Shown: positions 45,725 to 56,524, numbered from the stretch's first letter. The stretch is 64,000 nt of DNA from JAMLHH01 sp035515235 (GCA_035515235.1 DATJBS010000014.1:27844-91843), one strand, 5' to 3'. Notes: generated by a model not told the origin, from the sequence alone. Numbers and translations: made by a program.

Positions 45725-45757
45725 CAAATATACTTTATGATTTTCTAAAAATGCAAA
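45725..45757 (-). promoter_or_regulatory. Promoter of the OmpA-family gene
   Basis: On the minus strand TTTG (45757-45754), a 21-bp spacer and TATATTTG (45732-45725): a complete -33/-7 pair, with a leader of about 35 nt. Confidence 0.75.
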
Positions 45758-45800
45758 TTAAGTTAAAATTCTTGCTAAATTTTAATATAGAAACATTAAA

Positions 45801-47699
45801 TTATGAATAAGCCCGTTCATTTCTACCTTCCATATAGTTTACAAATGCTTTTAACACGACTCTGTTTCCACCATAAGTTGGATAGTTCCCAGTAAAATAC
45901 CAATCTCCAGTATGGTCAGGACAAGACTCATGCAATCCTTCTATAGTTTGATAAATCACCTTTATTTCTGGTATTGTATTAGGAGGTGTTACGATTTGAG
46001 CAATTTTATCTGAAATTTCTTGTGGTGTAAAAAAATCATAGATTTCCTTGACAAGATTTTCCATCTCTTCTAATGGCTTTTGAAGCTCAAGAATACATCT
46101 TGCATAAATATCTTCCACTTTAGAAAAGAGATTTCTTTCTTTCAATAATTCTATAGCTGCTGCAAAAGCAACGAAAGAGCCCATTTTAGACATATCTATT
46201 CCATAACAGTCAGGAAATCTAATTTGAGGGGCAGAAGAAACAATGACGATTTTCTTTGGTTCTAATCTACTCAACATCGTTAAAATGCTTTCTTTCAAAG
46301 TGGTTCCTCGTACTATTGAATCATCTAAGACCACCAATGTGTCGATATCATCTTTAACTACTCCATAAGTGACATCATACACATGATGAACTAAATCATT
46401 TCTAGAATTATCTTCTGTAATAAAGGTTCTGAGCTTAGCATCTTTCACTGCAATTTTTTCAATTCTAGGCATTTTTTGTAGCTCAGCTTGCAAATGTGCT
46501 TCTGACCAACTGTGTTTTTTTGCTTGTTTGAATTTATGCTCTATAGATTGTTGATTAATTTCTTCTATCATTCCATAAAAGGCAACTTCTGCAGTATTAG
46601 GAATATAAGAGAAAACTGTATTGTCAAAATCGTAGTCTATGTTTTCTAAAATTTTAGGCACTAATTTTTTCCCTAAAGTCTTTCTTTCTTGATAGATATC
46701 GGCATCACTTCCTCTAGAGAAATATATTCTCTCAAAAGAGCATGCAGTACGTTTACGTTCTGGCAAACATCTTACATTTGAAACTGTACCATCTTTCTTA
46801 ATGATCAAAGCTGTTCCTGGTTCTAACTCATGAACTTTTGATTTGGATACGTTTATTGAAGTTTGAATTGCAGGTCTTTCTGAAGCTACCACCACAATTT
46901 CATCATCATGATAATAATAAGCTGGACGAATTCCATTAGCATCTCTTAATACAAAGGCATCACCATGTCCAACCATTCCAGCCATCACATATCCTCCATC
47001 AAAGTCATCAGCAGATGCTTTCAAGATTCGTTCTACATCAATATGATCAGCTATTAGTTTAGTGATTTGAATATTATCTAAACCACCAGATTTGAATTTT
47101 TTAAATAATCTTTGATTTTCAACATCTAAGAAATGACCAATTTTTTCTAAAATAGTCATTGTATCGGAAAGCTCTCTTGGAAATTGTCCGAGGTTCACTA
47201 AATTTTCAAACAAGTCATTTACATTCGTCAGATTGAAATTACCTGCAATAAATAAGGTACGAGTCATCCAGTTATTCGCACGAATTCTAGGATGGCAATT
47301 AGACATACTGTTTCCACCATGTGTACCATATCGAAGATGTCCCAAAAGCAATTCTCCCATAAACTGATACCGATTCTTAACTAAATCCATATCATTGAGT
47401 GATTCTAATTCTGCTGGAGATAAATCTGAAAATTGTGAAAAAACAGTTTCAAAAATATCTTTTATTGCTCTACTATCTACACTTCGAATGCGATCATAAT
47501 ATCTATAACCTGGCTGACAATCTAACTTAATAGTGGCTATACCGGCACCGTCTTGTCCTCTATTATGTTGTTTTTCCATCAATAAATACAATTTGGTCAA
47601 ACCATAATGTATATCTCCGTACTTTTCTTTATAATATGCTAGAGGTTTGAGAAGTCTGATGAATGCTACTCCACATTCGTGTTTGATGAAATCGCTCAT
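45801..47699 (-). CDS. purF: Amidophosphoribosyltransferase (long Bacteroidota form)
   Basis: 632 residues, over 100 longer than E. coli PurF. The catalytic Cys is C9 (HECGVAF), implying removal of a short propeptide, as in the Bacillus type. The phosphoribosyl site is LVVLDDSIVRGTTLKES. LRYGTHGG and SERPAI belong to the glutaminase domain. It makes phosphoribosylamine, the first step of purine synthesis. It follows moxR by 20 bp, perhaps by read-through. Inserts relative to E. coli were not identified individually. Confidence 0.9.
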   Translation of the reverse strand: MSDFIKHECGVAFIRLLKPLAYYKEKYGDIHYGLTKLYLLMEKQHNRGQDGAGIATIKLDCQPGYRYYDRIRSVDSRAIKDIFETVFSQFSDLSPAELESLNDMDLVKNRYQFMGELLLGHLRYGTHGGNSMSNCHPRIRANNWMTRTLFIAGNFNLTNVNDLFENLVNLGQFPRELSDTMTILEKIGHFLDVENQRLFKKFKSGGLDNIQITKLIADHIDVERILKASADDFDGGYVMAGMVGHGDAFVLRDANGIRPAYYYHDDEIVVVASERPAIQTSINVSKSKVHELEPGTALIIKKDGTVSNVRCLPERKRTACSFERIYFSRGSDADIYQERKTLGKKLVPKILENIDYDFDNTVFSYIPNTAEVAFYGMIEEINQQSIEHKFKQAKKHSWSEAHLQAELQKMPRIEKIAVKDAKLRTFITEDNSRNDLVHHVYDVTYGVVKDDIDTLVVLDDSIVRGTTLKESILTMLSRLEPKKIVIVSSAPQIRFPDCYGIDMSKMGSFVAFAAAIELLKERNLFSKVEDIYARCILELQKPLEEMENLVKEIYDFFTPQEISDKIAQIVTPPNTIPEIKVIYQTIEGLHESCPDHTGDWYFTGNYPTYGGNRVVLKAFVNYMEGRNERAYS

Positions 47700-47719
47700 G
47701 ATAATATCCTGTATATTTT

Positions 47720-48682
47720 TTACATAATCTTAGAAACAATAGTCTCTATACTTATGTCTTCTGCTTCGGCTTTAAAATTTCTCATTATTCTATGTCTAAG
47801 TATAGGCAATGCTACTGCTCTTACATCTTCTATATCAGGTGAATACTTTCCTTTGATGGCTGCATGAGCTTTGGCTGCTATTACTATAGCTTGTGAAGCT
47901 CTTGGTCCTGCACCCCAAGAAATATATTCTTTTACAAATGTTGATGCATTTGATTCTTTTGGTCTTGTTGACACTATTAAATTTACTGCATATTCTATCA
48001 AGTGATCCGTTACTGGCATTTTTTTGATTAATTTTTGAAATGCAATGATTTCTTCTTTATGCAATATTATCTGAACATTGACTTCTTGATTACTCGTCGT
48101 TTGCTTTACTATTTGAAATTCTTCTTGAAATGAAGGATAATCTAATTGAATATTAAACATAAATCTATCTAGCTGAGCTTCGGGCAATGGGTAAGTTCCC
48201 TCCTGCTCGATAGGGTTTTGTGTGGCTAATACAAAGAAAGGCAAGTCTAATCGGTATTCTACACCTGCAATAGTTACTGTTCTTTCTTGCATCGCTTCTA
48301 AAAGAGCTGCTTGAGTTTTGGGAGGAGTTCTATTGATCTCATCCGCAAGAATAATATTTGAAAATATTGGACCTTTATTAAATTTAAAGGCATTGTTTTC
48401 TAAAATCTCTGTTCCAATGATATCCGAAGGCATCAAGTCTGGTGTAAACTGAATTCTTTTGAAATTCAAATCTAATACCTGAGAAATGGTTTTGACAAGT
48501 AAGGTTTTAGCTAAACCTGGCACTCCCACCAAAAGACTGTGACTATCGCACAAAATAGATAGCAAAACTAATTCTACAGTTTTGTCTTGACCTACAATTA
48601 CTTTTCCAACTTCACTTTTTAAAAGTTGGTATTTGGAGGCTAATTGATCTATTCCATCTACATCACTTTGAAACATAAGCAT
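47720..48682 (-). CDS. MoxR-family AAA+ ATPase
   Basis: 320 residues. Walker A GVPGLAKT at 53-60, Walker B ILADEINRTPPK near 112-123, EAMQE and the sensor FVLATQNPIEQ, then a lid domain with RHRIMRNF. MoxR proteins act as chaperones that mature partners, often with a VWA protein; none is next to it here. It directly abuts the upstream SurA-like gene (TAA-ATG), so the two are coupled. The start could be the second Met (MFQ), two residues on. Confidence 0.92.
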   Translation of the reverse strand: MLMFQSDVDGIDQLASKYQLLKSEVGKVIVGQDKTVELVLLSILCDSHSLLVGVPGLAKTLLVKTISQVLDLNFKRIQFTPDLMPSDIIGTEILENNAFKFNKGPIFSNIILADEINRTPPKTQAALLEAMQERTVTIAGVEYRLDLPFFVLATQNPIEQEGTYPLPEAQLDRFMFNIQLDYPSFQEEFQIVKQTTSNQEVNVQIILHKEEIIAFQKLIKKMPVTDHLIEYAVNLIVSTRPKESNASTFVKEYISWGAGPRASQAIVIAAKAHAAIKGKYSPDIEDVRAVALPILRHRIMRNFKAEAEDISIETIVSKIM

Positions 48683-50041
48683 TTAGTTATTTTGGTCTGT
48701 GATCCACTGTTGTACTTTTGTACAATCTTTAAAATCTTCATTGATATAAATATAGGATTTTTTAGACCTTCTAGCCACCCATTCCTGAATGATTCTTTGT
48801 TCTTTTTCTGCTTTAGCAGCTTCCATGATTTTGGTGTAATCTTGCTTAAGATTAGCTTCATGAGGAGCTACTTTAGAATCTACTTTTGCAAATCTAAAAG
48901 CATAACTACCATCTTGTGATTGATAAGGTTCTATTGTTGTCAATGAATCTACTTCTGTTTTCTCAATCATTTTGTACAAAGCAGGTTCCATTTGTTCTGG
49001 TTCCATAATTGTACTTCCTGTTTGATAATTTAAAACTCTACCGCCATTACTTTTAGAAGACTCATCTTCTGAGTAAAGTTTTACAGCTTCGAAGAAGGTT
49101 ATTGTTTTATCTTGAATTGCATTTCTTACTGAATCTGCTTTACTTTTTGCATCAGTCAAATCCTTATTTGTAGCTTGAGAACGCACGAGTATATGACTAC
49201 AATCGATTTGATCACCAATTCTTTTATTTAATTTAACAAGGTGATACCCAAACTGTGTTTTTACGATGTCAGAAATTTCACCATCTTTCATTTTAAATGC
49301 TGCTGCCTCAAATTCAGGTACAAATGTTCCTCTCGGCATTAGACCTAATTCTCCACCTTCAGCAGCTGATCCTGGATCTTCAGAGTATAATGTAGCTAAA
49401 AGACTAAAGTCCTCTCCTTCATCTGCTCTATTTTTCAAATCTAGAATCTTATCTAAAGCCATTTGTTGTTGCTTCTCTCCGATTTGAACCTTGATAATGA
49501 TTTGAGAAACTTCAAATTCTGTATTATAAAATGGTAAGCTATCTTTAGGAATGTCATTGAAATAATCTCTTACTTCTGTAGGAGTTACCGAAAGTCCTTC
49601 GACAATTTTACCTTGCATTCTTTGTGCCAACATCTGATCTCTGATATCATCTCTGAAATCTTCTTTTATAGCTTCGATAGGCTTATTGTAATATTCTTCA
49701 AACATTTTTTTACTACCTAACATATTCACGTAGTAATTAATTTTTCTATCTAATTCGCTATCTACTTCTTCATCTGATAATGGAATACTATCCAAGACAG
49801 CTTGAGAAGTCATGACTTTATTGATAATTAATTGTTCTACCAAGTAACATCTAGAATCGTCGTTGTCTTTCAATTCTTTTGACATCAAATTGATTTGATT
49901 TTCGATATCAGAATGAAGAATAATTTTGTCGTCTACAATGATTTGAACTTTATCCACGAGTAGGCCATTACGAGTATCGCCAGTTTGTGCTACAGCTATA
50001 ATATGTATAAGGAATGCTATTAAAAATGTAATATTTTTCAC
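48683..50041 (-). CDS. SurA-like periplasmic parvulin peptidyl-prolyl isomerase
   Basis: 452 residues: signal peptide (1-18), a SurA-type N-domain (LVDKVQIIVDDKIILHSDIENQ), and two parvulin domains; the first carries YSEDPGSAAEGGELG near 220, the second is around 280-360. It should help fold outer membrane proteins in the periplasm. Its neighbours, moxR and the larger isomerase, point to an envelope-folding cluster. Confidence 0.9.
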   Translation of the reverse strand: MKNITFLIAFLIHIIAVAQTGDTRNGLLVDKVQIIVDDKIILHSDIENQINLMSKELKDNDDSRCYLVEQLIINKVMTSQAVLDSIPLSDEEVDSELDRKINYYVNMLGSKKMFEEYYNKPIEAIKEDFRDDIRDQMLAQRMQGKIVEGLSVTPTEVRDYFNDIPKDSLPFYNTEFEVSQIIIKVQIGEKQQQMALDKILDLKNRADEGEDFSLLATLYSEDPGSAAEGGELGLMPRGTFVPEFEAAAFKMKDGEISDIVKTQFGYHLVKLNKRIGDQIDCSHILVRSQATNKDLTDAKSKADSVRNAIQDKTITFFEAVKLYSEDESSKSNGGRVLNYQTGSTIMEPEQMEPALYKMIEKTEVDSLTTIEPYQSQDGSYAFRFAKVDSKVAPHEANLKQDYTKIMEAAKAEKEQRIIQEWVARRSKKSYIYINEDFKDCTKVQQWITDQNN

Positions 50042-50115
50042 TAAGGATTTTTAAATATTTTGTGAAGATAAGAGATTATTGTTTCTATAATGAGTGAGAG
50101 TACTTTTATTCAAAA

Positions 50116-52026
50116 TTACTTAACGAGACTATCCAATACTGCTTGGTTAATATCGACAGTATAATTTTTGTGTAATTGCTTCAACCATTCCTTTTCTAAA
50201 TGTTCTTGATACGCAGCGACTACAAAACCTCTAACTTCCGCTAAATCTTTTCTTTGTTTAGGTGAAATTTTAACCACTTGATAGAAATCTTTATCATTAT
50301 CAGAATGTAAACCTACTTGCCATTTAATTTGATCAGATTCTGGAGACACGTTTTGCTCAATTGTCTCTGCAGTGATATTAAATTTCACTTTAGGATTTGC
50401 TTGAAGATATTTATCCCAAGCAATTTTTGAGTTGAGTTTATTTTTCTTAATCATTTTTGTCAAAGCAGAATTAGAGATGGATTCTTCAGAGTTGATTTTT
50501 AATATTTCTGCTCTCGAATTCCACATGTACTGACTACCCATTTTATTATAGAAATTTTTCAATCCGATAGAATCTGTAGTCGCTTTATTCCAAACCTTGT
50601 TTTTAGTTAATTCGAAAATTAAGACGCCATTTTTATATTCATCTAACAAAGAACTATAATCATAAGAAGAGTTGATTAAATCTTTCTCATAAGATTCAAG
50701 TACTAATTCATTAATAGCAGTATTATATAGAGCATCTACTCTTTCTACACCTAGCTTTCCAGTCACTTTAGAATACTTATTTTTGATAATTTCAGAGATA
50801 TCATTCTCATTATAAACTTTTCCATCAATGCTTAGAATAGGCAAAGCTTTTTCTGAAGGAGTATAAGTAAAAGGATATTTATCAATGGTAGAAACTAATT
50901 TTTCTTTATATTTCTCTACATTATCGTCCATCATTTTAAAATTATTCTTCTGAATGACATCCTCATCGAAAGCCTTCATTTTATCATTGAATAATTTAGA
51001 TTTTAAAATTTTCATTTTAAGAACGGACTCAGCTTCTTTAAAAGTAGGATTTCTATTATCCATCACTTTTTTTACGATATAATATGCAGTAGCTGTCGAG
51101 AAAGGCTTTGAGAAATCTCCATCTTTTTGAAGTGCAAATGCAGCTTCTTCAAATTCCCTCACATAAGTATTGATGCCAAACCAATCCAATTCTCCACTAT
51201 TTTCTTTTGAATTTATATCATCACTATACTTCAAAACCAACTCGCCAAAATTCTGACCTTTTAAAAGAGACTGATAAATATCGTCCATGGTAGTTTTAAC
51301 GATAAGTTTTTCATCATCTTGGCTAGGAATAGTCATTTTAATAATAGCTACTTTTAATTTACCTCTAGCTGGTCTAATATCGGTCACTCTAATGATGTGA
51401 TATCCTATTTCAGTTTTAATGACTTCGCTGAAATTATTTAAACTAGTTTGATAAATAGCGTCTTCTATTTCAGGAATTCCAACTTGCATGACTGTGAAAT
51501 ACCCAACAATTCCACCATTATTAGCGGACATCTCATCTTCTGAATACTCTTTAGCAACTTTTGAAAATTCAGCTCCAGCTTTTAATTTCTTATAAGCTTC
51601 ATTGATTTTAGCTAAAGCATTTTCTGTTTTCAGACTGATAAATACGTGCGCAATTTCTCTATCTTCTTTAGACCTTTCAAACTCTTGAGTAATTAAAGGC
51701 TCTAAGATTTGTCTTTGTATATGCGTTTCAAGAAGTTGTCTTTTGTATCCATCATATTCACTATTCAAGGAATTAATGGTATCTAATCCCAAATCTTTAG
51801 CTTGTTGAACTTTCAGTTTGTAATTAATGAATAGTTGTAAATAATCTTCTAAAGATTTCTTAGAAAAATCAGCTTGGTCGTTGATGTTATTTTTCTTGTA
51901 GATATACTCAAACTCTTCAACGCTGACAGGCTTTCCATTTATGGTTAAAATAGTCTCTGCGTTTAAATTTTTGCTCAATATTACGCTCAGAAATACTAAA
52001 CAGAAATTCAAAAATGAAATTTTCAT
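50116..52026 (-). CDS. PpiD-like periplasmic peptidyl-prolyl isomerase
   Basis: 636 residues from ATG 52026. A slightly longer frame begins at a TTG (52044) but gives a weaker leader than MKISFLNFCLVFLSVILS, a normal signal. Parvulin domains with AHVFISLKTENA, YSEDEMSANNGGIVG and a second YSDDINSKENSGELDW, then a long helical/acidic C-terminal region of unclear fold. It is 74 bp upstream of the SurA-like gene in the same direction and probably shares its operon and periplasmic folding role. Confidence 0.85.
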   Translation of the reverse strand: MKISFLNFCLVFLSVILSKNLNAETILTINGKPVSVEEFEYIYKKNNINDQADFSKKSLEDYLQLFINYKLKVQQAKDLGLDTINSLNSEYDGYKRQLLETHIQRQILEPLITQEFERSKEDREIAHVFISLKTENALAKINEAYKKLKAGAEFSKVAKEYSEDEMSANNGGIVGYFTVMQVGIPEIEDAIYQTSLNNFSEVIKTEIGYHIIRVTDIRPARGKLKVAIIKMTIPSQDDEKLIVKTTMDDIYQSLLKGQNFGELVLKYSDDINSKENSGELDWFGINTYVREFEEAAFALQKDGDFSKPFSTATAYYIVKKVMDNRNPTFKEAESVLKMKILKSKLFNDKMKAFDEDVIQKNNFKMMDDNVEKYKEKLVSTIDKYPFTYTPSEKALPILSIDGKVYNENDISEIIKNKYSKVTGKLGVERVDALYNTAINELVLESYEKDLINSSYDYSSLLDEYKNGVLIFELTKNKVWNKATTDSIGLKNFYNKMGSQYMWNSRAEILKINSEESISNSALTKMIKKNKLNSKIAWDKYLQANPKVKFNITAETIEQNVSPESDQIKWQVGLHSDNDKDFYQVVKISPKQRKDLAEVRGFVVAAYQEHLEKEWLKQLHKNYTVDINQAVLDSLVK

Positions 52027-52824
52027 AGATGCTTTTATTTTCAATGGGCTAATATAACATTTCTCAATAATAGCAGTTACTAAAATTAGTTATTAAATAA
52101 AGAGTCGAGTTTTGATTTAGAGAGAATTTGCATCTTAAAGACTCCGATTTTATTGAAATCTAGGGAAGTGAAACTTTCTATATCGAAAAGAGATTTTCTC
52201 TTATAATTTTCCATTTTAAAATTGCACTAATTTTGTTTGATATTTTGAAAAGCAAGCTTCTCATCGGTGCATGAACTTAACTTTGTGGGAAGAAGATGTA
52301 TTTGGAATAAATAGGAGTCGATTTTAAAATTAACCCCTATCTAGACATATCCATATGTGTGTGTGTGTGTAAATTATTCTAAATCGATAAATCAGTAGTT
52401 ACTTACGATATTAATGAATCTATTGAACTACTATATTTATTTTTATTACAATTATGTTTTATATTACTTTATATATTATCTATTAATGCTTCATTAAGCA
52501 AAAGTAAGTAACTACCATTTTTTATAAAATGAGTAAAAAGTACAGAACAAATTTAAAGTGTTTGATTTCTATTTAATTGTATAATTATTTAGCCTATATA
52601 ATGAATGAGTTAAACTATAGAGTCAGTGAGGGAATAAAACTTTGAAGGTTTTTATAAGCTACTTAGTCTTTTCAAACATATGATAACTTACACAATATAG
52701 ATTTAGATAAGTCCAATAAATATTAAAATAAACAAAAACAACGAATTGTAATTACACGCTTATTCAACAGAAAGAGATTTTTTATTTATGACAGAAAGAG
52801 ATTTCCTCAATATCAATTTAAACA
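52027..52824. other. About 800-bp AT-rich gap before rlmD
   Basis: No convincing gene. Contains a TG run at 52356-52370 and a 14-bp direct repeat ACAGAAAGAGATTT at 52767-52780 and 52791-52804 (24-bp period) upstream of the rlmD promoter. No terminator or structured element was found. Confidence 0.5.
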
Positions 52825-52832
52825 TATCTTTG
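52825..52832 (+). promoter_or_regulatory. -7 box abutting the rlmD start codon
   Basis: TATCTTTG (52825-52832) is a perfect TAnnTTTG, five bases ahead of the GTG start at 52838. Confidence 0.55.
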
Positions 52833-52837
52833 CCCTT

Positions 52838-54250
52838 GTGAGAAAAGCTAATAAAAGAATTATTATTGAAGGACTCGAAATCACCAAAATGGCTGCAGAA
52901 GGTCGTGCTATGGGACACCATGAAGGGAAAGTCATCTTTGTAGATTATGCAGTGCCGGGTGATATTGTCAATGTGCAAACTACTGTCAGCAAGAAAGATT
53001 ATGCGGTAGCTTCTATTTTAGAAATTATTACTCCTTCTCCTACTCGAATCGAAGCTGTATGTGAGCATTTTGGTACTTGTGGAGGATGTAGATGGCAGCA
53101 TGTTCCTTATACGCAACAATTAGATTTCAAACAACAATTAGTTCAGGAGGCTTTTCAAAGAATTGGTCATTTGACTTTTGCTGAGATTCAACCTATTCTA
53201 GGAGCTCCAGATGTGTATCATTATAGAAATAAAATGGAATACACTTTCAGCAATAGAGGTTGGCTGACGCAAGAACAAATTGATGGCGGTGAAGATTTTG
53301 ATAGAAGAGCGCTAGGTTTTCATGTTCCAGGAAGATTTGATGGTGTCATGCAAATCAATAAATGTTATCTGCAAGACGACTTAGGTAATGATATAAGAAA
53401 TTTTGTTCATCAATATGCTATTCAAAATAATCTGAGCTTCTATAATGTGAAAATTCACGAAGGCTTTATGCGTAATCTCATTATGAGAAATAATATCGCA
53501 GGAGAATGGATGGTTACAGTATCTTTCGGTGAGAATAATAAAGAAGAAATTCATGCTTTATTAGATGAAATCATCAAAAATTTCCCAGCTATCATTTCTC
53601 TAAACTATGTTTATAATCCTAAGAAGAATGATACGCTATATGAATTAGAGGTTTTAAACTATCACGGTAAAGCTTATTTGACAGAGACATTAGATGGTAT
53701 ACAATATAAAATAGGTCCAAAATCATTTTTTCAAACGAATTCTAAGCAGGCAAAAAACTTGTACGATGTAGTCAGAAGAATGGCGACTATTCGTCCAGAA
53801 GATACTGTTTACGATTTGTATACTGGCACAGGAAGTATTGCATTGTATGTAGCAAAAACTGCAAAAAAGGTGATAGGTATTGAAACTGTTGAAGAAGCAA
53901 TTGAAGATGCGAAATTCAATATGGAACTCAATAATATCAGCAACGCAACTTTTATAGCTTCACCTGTTGAGAAAATTTTAGATGAAGATTTTATCGCAGA
54001 ATATGGTCAACCAGATGTAGTCATCACTGACCCACCTAGAGCAGGAATGCATGAAAAAGTTATAGAAATTCTATTAGCATCTGCACCTAAACAGATCGTT
54101 TATGTAAGTTGTAATCCGGCTACTCAGGCTAGAGACTTAAGTCTACTTTCTGAGAAATACGATATCATTGAAGTGCAACCTGTAGATATGTTCCCCAATA
54201 CTTTCCATATTGAAAACGTAGTAAATCTAATGCTTAAGACTAATTTTTAA
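52838..54250 (+). CDS. rlmD: 23S rRNA (uracil-C5)-methyltransferase, RlmD/RumA family (GTG start)
   Basis: 470 residues. A TRAM domain (ITKMAAEGRAMGHH), 4Fe-4S ligands C75, C81, C84 and likely C179 (INKCYL), then a methyltransferase domain: DLYTGTGSIALYVA, DPPRAGMH and the catalytic VSCNPATQARDL. It methylates C5 of a uracil in 23S rRNA. The GTG start is the one that keeps the TRAM domain whole. Its 3' end overlaps the convergent patatin gene by 11 bp. Confidence 0.92.
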   Translation: MRKANKRIIIEGLEITKMAAEGRAMGHHEGKVIFVDYAVPGDIVNVQTTVSKKDYAVASILEIITPSPTRIEAVCEHFGTCGGCRWQHVPYTQQLDFKQQLVQEAFQRIGHLTFAEIQPILGAPDVYHYRNKMEYTFSNRGWLTQEQIDGGEDFDRRALGFHVPGRFDGVMQINKCYLQDDLGNDIRNFVHQYAIQNNLSFYNVKIHEGFMRNLIMRNNIAGEWMVTVSFGENNKEEIHALLDEIIKNFPAIISLNYVYNPKKNDTLYELEVLNYHGKAYLTETLDGIQYKIGPKSFFQTNSKQAKNLYDVVRRMATIRPEDTVYDLYTGTGSIALYVAKTAKKVIGIETVEEAIEDAKFNMELNNISNATFIASPVEKILDEDFIAEYGQPDVVITDPPRAGMHEKVIEILLASAPKQIVYVSCNPATQARDLSLLSEKYDIIEVQPVDMFPNTFHIENVVNLMLKTNF

Positions 54251-56498
54251 CTTTTAGAAGTTGTTTTAATTTAGCTTCCATAGCTTGGTTGTATTCATTA
54301 TCGTAAGCATTTACGATATCTTTCTTTTCATTATCGGTGAGGTGAAAACTCATTGAGGCTGCTTTGTTTTCAACTTGCGGTAAATAGATAAAAGGAATCA
54401 CATGAACTGGTACTTTTAAGCTGTTTGCTAATTGAGCAATAAAATAATCGGTATTATAATCTTGTTGTGTCAAGAAATTAGAGTAGATATTTCCAAATGG
54501 CAAGAAGATCTCATTTAAATAAGTACTCTTCTCCTCCTTTTCATCTGTTTTCTTTAACTTTTTGTCTGATCTGATTTGCACAAAAATAATTCCAGATGTA
54601 TTTTTCTCAATCCATCTTCTAAAGACATTGACAAATCTCGTACTCATATTGAAACCATGATTATCTCTTAGACCAGCATCCATTATTTTCATTTCAGGCT
54701 TAGTAGGAAGATATGCTGCAGGCAAAATATAAGGATAGGTAGCATTAAGTCTTGCAGCACTCGTCAAATCAATATTTTCTGCACCACCATCTTTAAAAAA
54801 CCTCATAAACTCAACAGCATCAGGCAGCAAGTAATTAAAAGTTCCTTTATTAGACCCTGTATAAGGAAAACATAAATAGGATGCAGGAGTCGCACTGATC
54901 ATTAATATTCGTTGATCATTGATAATTGTAGGTGAAAAAATCATCATAGGAATTTGAGCTTTTTCTTCCATGGATTGATAATCAATAATTTTAACACTCA
55001 TCAGACCTTTAGTATTTTCCAACATTTGCTTATCAAACCAATAAGCTCTGTCTTTTCTATATGATTCCCCATACTGATTGAAGGTTTGCCAAGGGAAAAT
55101 CATATCATTTGTTGCCAATCCAGTAAAAATGGCATTCAAAATATCTTCTCCCATATCTTCACGATATTTCGGATCCAGAGGATCTATATCTAAGCCTTGT
55201 TTTTGCAAATAATATAAATGTCTAAAATAAGCACTCCCTATCATGCCTCCTGAAGCTCCACTCATCATCACTGTGTGATTCATTAACCTGCCATTAGTAT
55301 TAGCTTCTAATTTTTGTAAAACCTGCATTCCCCAATATCCAGCTCTCAAACCTCCACCAGATGATTGAACAAAAACGATATATGGTTTTCCAGACTCTAC
55401 TTTTCTGACATTAGAATACCATTTCCTCAACATACTGTGCGTGTTGATGATATCTGATTTTACTTCATCTTTTTTAATATGATCGACGATAGATTGATTA
55501 TTATACTTGAGCTTTTCTTTTTTATAATTTAATCCAATCAATTCATGTTTATACATCATCATATCGAATCCTGAGATAAGATTTAACACGAAAACTAAGA
55601 TGGCAAATACAATAACTCTCCAGCCTCCTGCCCAATAACTGATCACACAAGCCATCGCTATCGCTACTGAAAAAATCAACATCAAGGCCGCTCCTGCAGG
55701 AATTCTAAATACAGAATTGTCTAATAAGATTCCATATAAAAATATAATCACAATACACATCACAATAATTAGTAGCGTATTGAAGTGATGTTGTCTCAAA
55801 ATTTTCAAAACCAAAGACTTGTCATAATGATCTACATTTCTGACATATCTCACTCTAAAAAAACCATAGAAATAAGTTTCTACAGGCCATTGTGAAGCAT
55901 CTGTAATAGGTCTTTCAGGATCTAATTTATCTAAGAAAATATTATTCTCTTTAAATTTCTCTTTAGTTTTCTCCGTAAGTCCTTTGAGGAAACGCTCTAC
56001 ATTCTTATTAAATAGTGTAAAATAAATCACTACTAATATGATCATCAATAATTGCCCAGCAAGAAAGCTAGACATATAAAGAATAATCGTTTTAAAAGGT
56101 ATTTTTTGATCTTTTAAGAAACCATAAAGAGTAGCTAAATAGATGGTATTATAGAGGATTGGAATAATTAGGTTATTGAAACAAAAATTCACAAAAGGTC
56201 TAGCCAAAGACACCAAAAACTTGAATCTAAAGCTATTCAACATATAGAAACAAGTGTTCCATGTCATAATGAAACCACCTACGGCAAACCCTAGAATCAG
56301 ATAGCTTACAGCAGAAACTTTGCCCATATACTCAGGATCCAAAAACAAGTAAGGACCTCCATAAGCAACGGCAAAACTATTAGAAGATATTGTAATTAAT
56401 AATATCCAAAAGAGCATCAATAAAGGATGCTTTTTTATGTGTAATAAAAATAGCTGTATAGGGAAAGAATAAATAACACTTTCAAATACTCTCTTCAA
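54240..56498 (-). CDS. Membrane-bound patatin-like phospholipase
   Basis: 752 residues. Roughly six to eight hydrophobic helices in the N-terminal ~340 residues, then a patatin domain: oxyanion loop SGGGLRAG, nucleophile S416 in SGASGGMIG, and the dyad Asp D607 in MDAGLRDNHG. Patatins hydrolyse acyl lipids by a Ser-Asp dyad. The long integral membrane part is unusual. It is expected at the inner membrane. It lies 26 bp after a putative lipoprotein gene in the radA-comF operon. Confidence 0.82.
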   Translation of the reverse strand: MKRVFESVIYSFPIQLFLLHIKKHPLLMLFWILLITISSNSFAVAYGGPYLFLDPEYMGKVSAVSYLILGFAVGGFIMTWNTCFYMLNSFRFKFLVSLARPFVNFCFNNLIIPILYNTIYLATLYGFLKDQKIPFKTIILYMSSFLAGQLLMIILVVIYFTLFNKNVERFLKGLTEKTKEKFKENNIFLDKLDPERPITDASQWPVETYFYGFFRVRYVRNVDHYDKSLVLKILRQHHFNTLLIIVMCIVIIFLYGILLDNSVFRIPAGAALMLIFSVAIAMACVISYWAGGWRVIVFAILVFVLNLISGFDMMMYKHELIGLNYKKEKLKYNNQSIVDHIKKDEVKSDIINTHSMLRKWYSNVRKVESGKPYIVFVQSSGGGLRAGYWGMQVLQKLEANTNGRLMNHTVMMSGASGGMIGSAYFRHLYYLQKQGLDIDPLDPKYREDMGEDILNAIFTGLATNDMIFPWQTFNQYGESYRKDRAYWFDKQMLENTKGLMSVKIIDYQSMEEKAQIPMMIFSPTIINDQRILMISATPASYLCFPYTGSNKGTFNYLLPDAVEFMRFFKDGGAENIDLTSAARLNATYPYILPAAYLPTKPEMKIMDAGLRDNHGFNMSTRFVNVFRRWIEKNTSGIIFVQIRSDKKLKKTDEKEEKSTYLNEIFLPFGNIYSNFLTQQDYNTDYFIAQLANSLKVPVHVIPFIYLPQVENKAASMSFHLTDNEKKDIVNAYDNEYNQAMEAKLKQLLKVKN

Positions 56499-56524
56499 AA
56501 TAAAATTATTAAAATCTTCATCAA

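Noticed and set aside
52356..52370. TG run as Z-DNA or phase-variation switch
   Set aside because: The run is intergenic and about 500 bp from any start; no promoter spacing or coding frame would change with its length.
52760..52978. 72-residue minus-strand ORF at the rlmD start
   Set aside because: Overlaps the 5' end of rlmD on the opposite strand and has no domain; a shadow frame.
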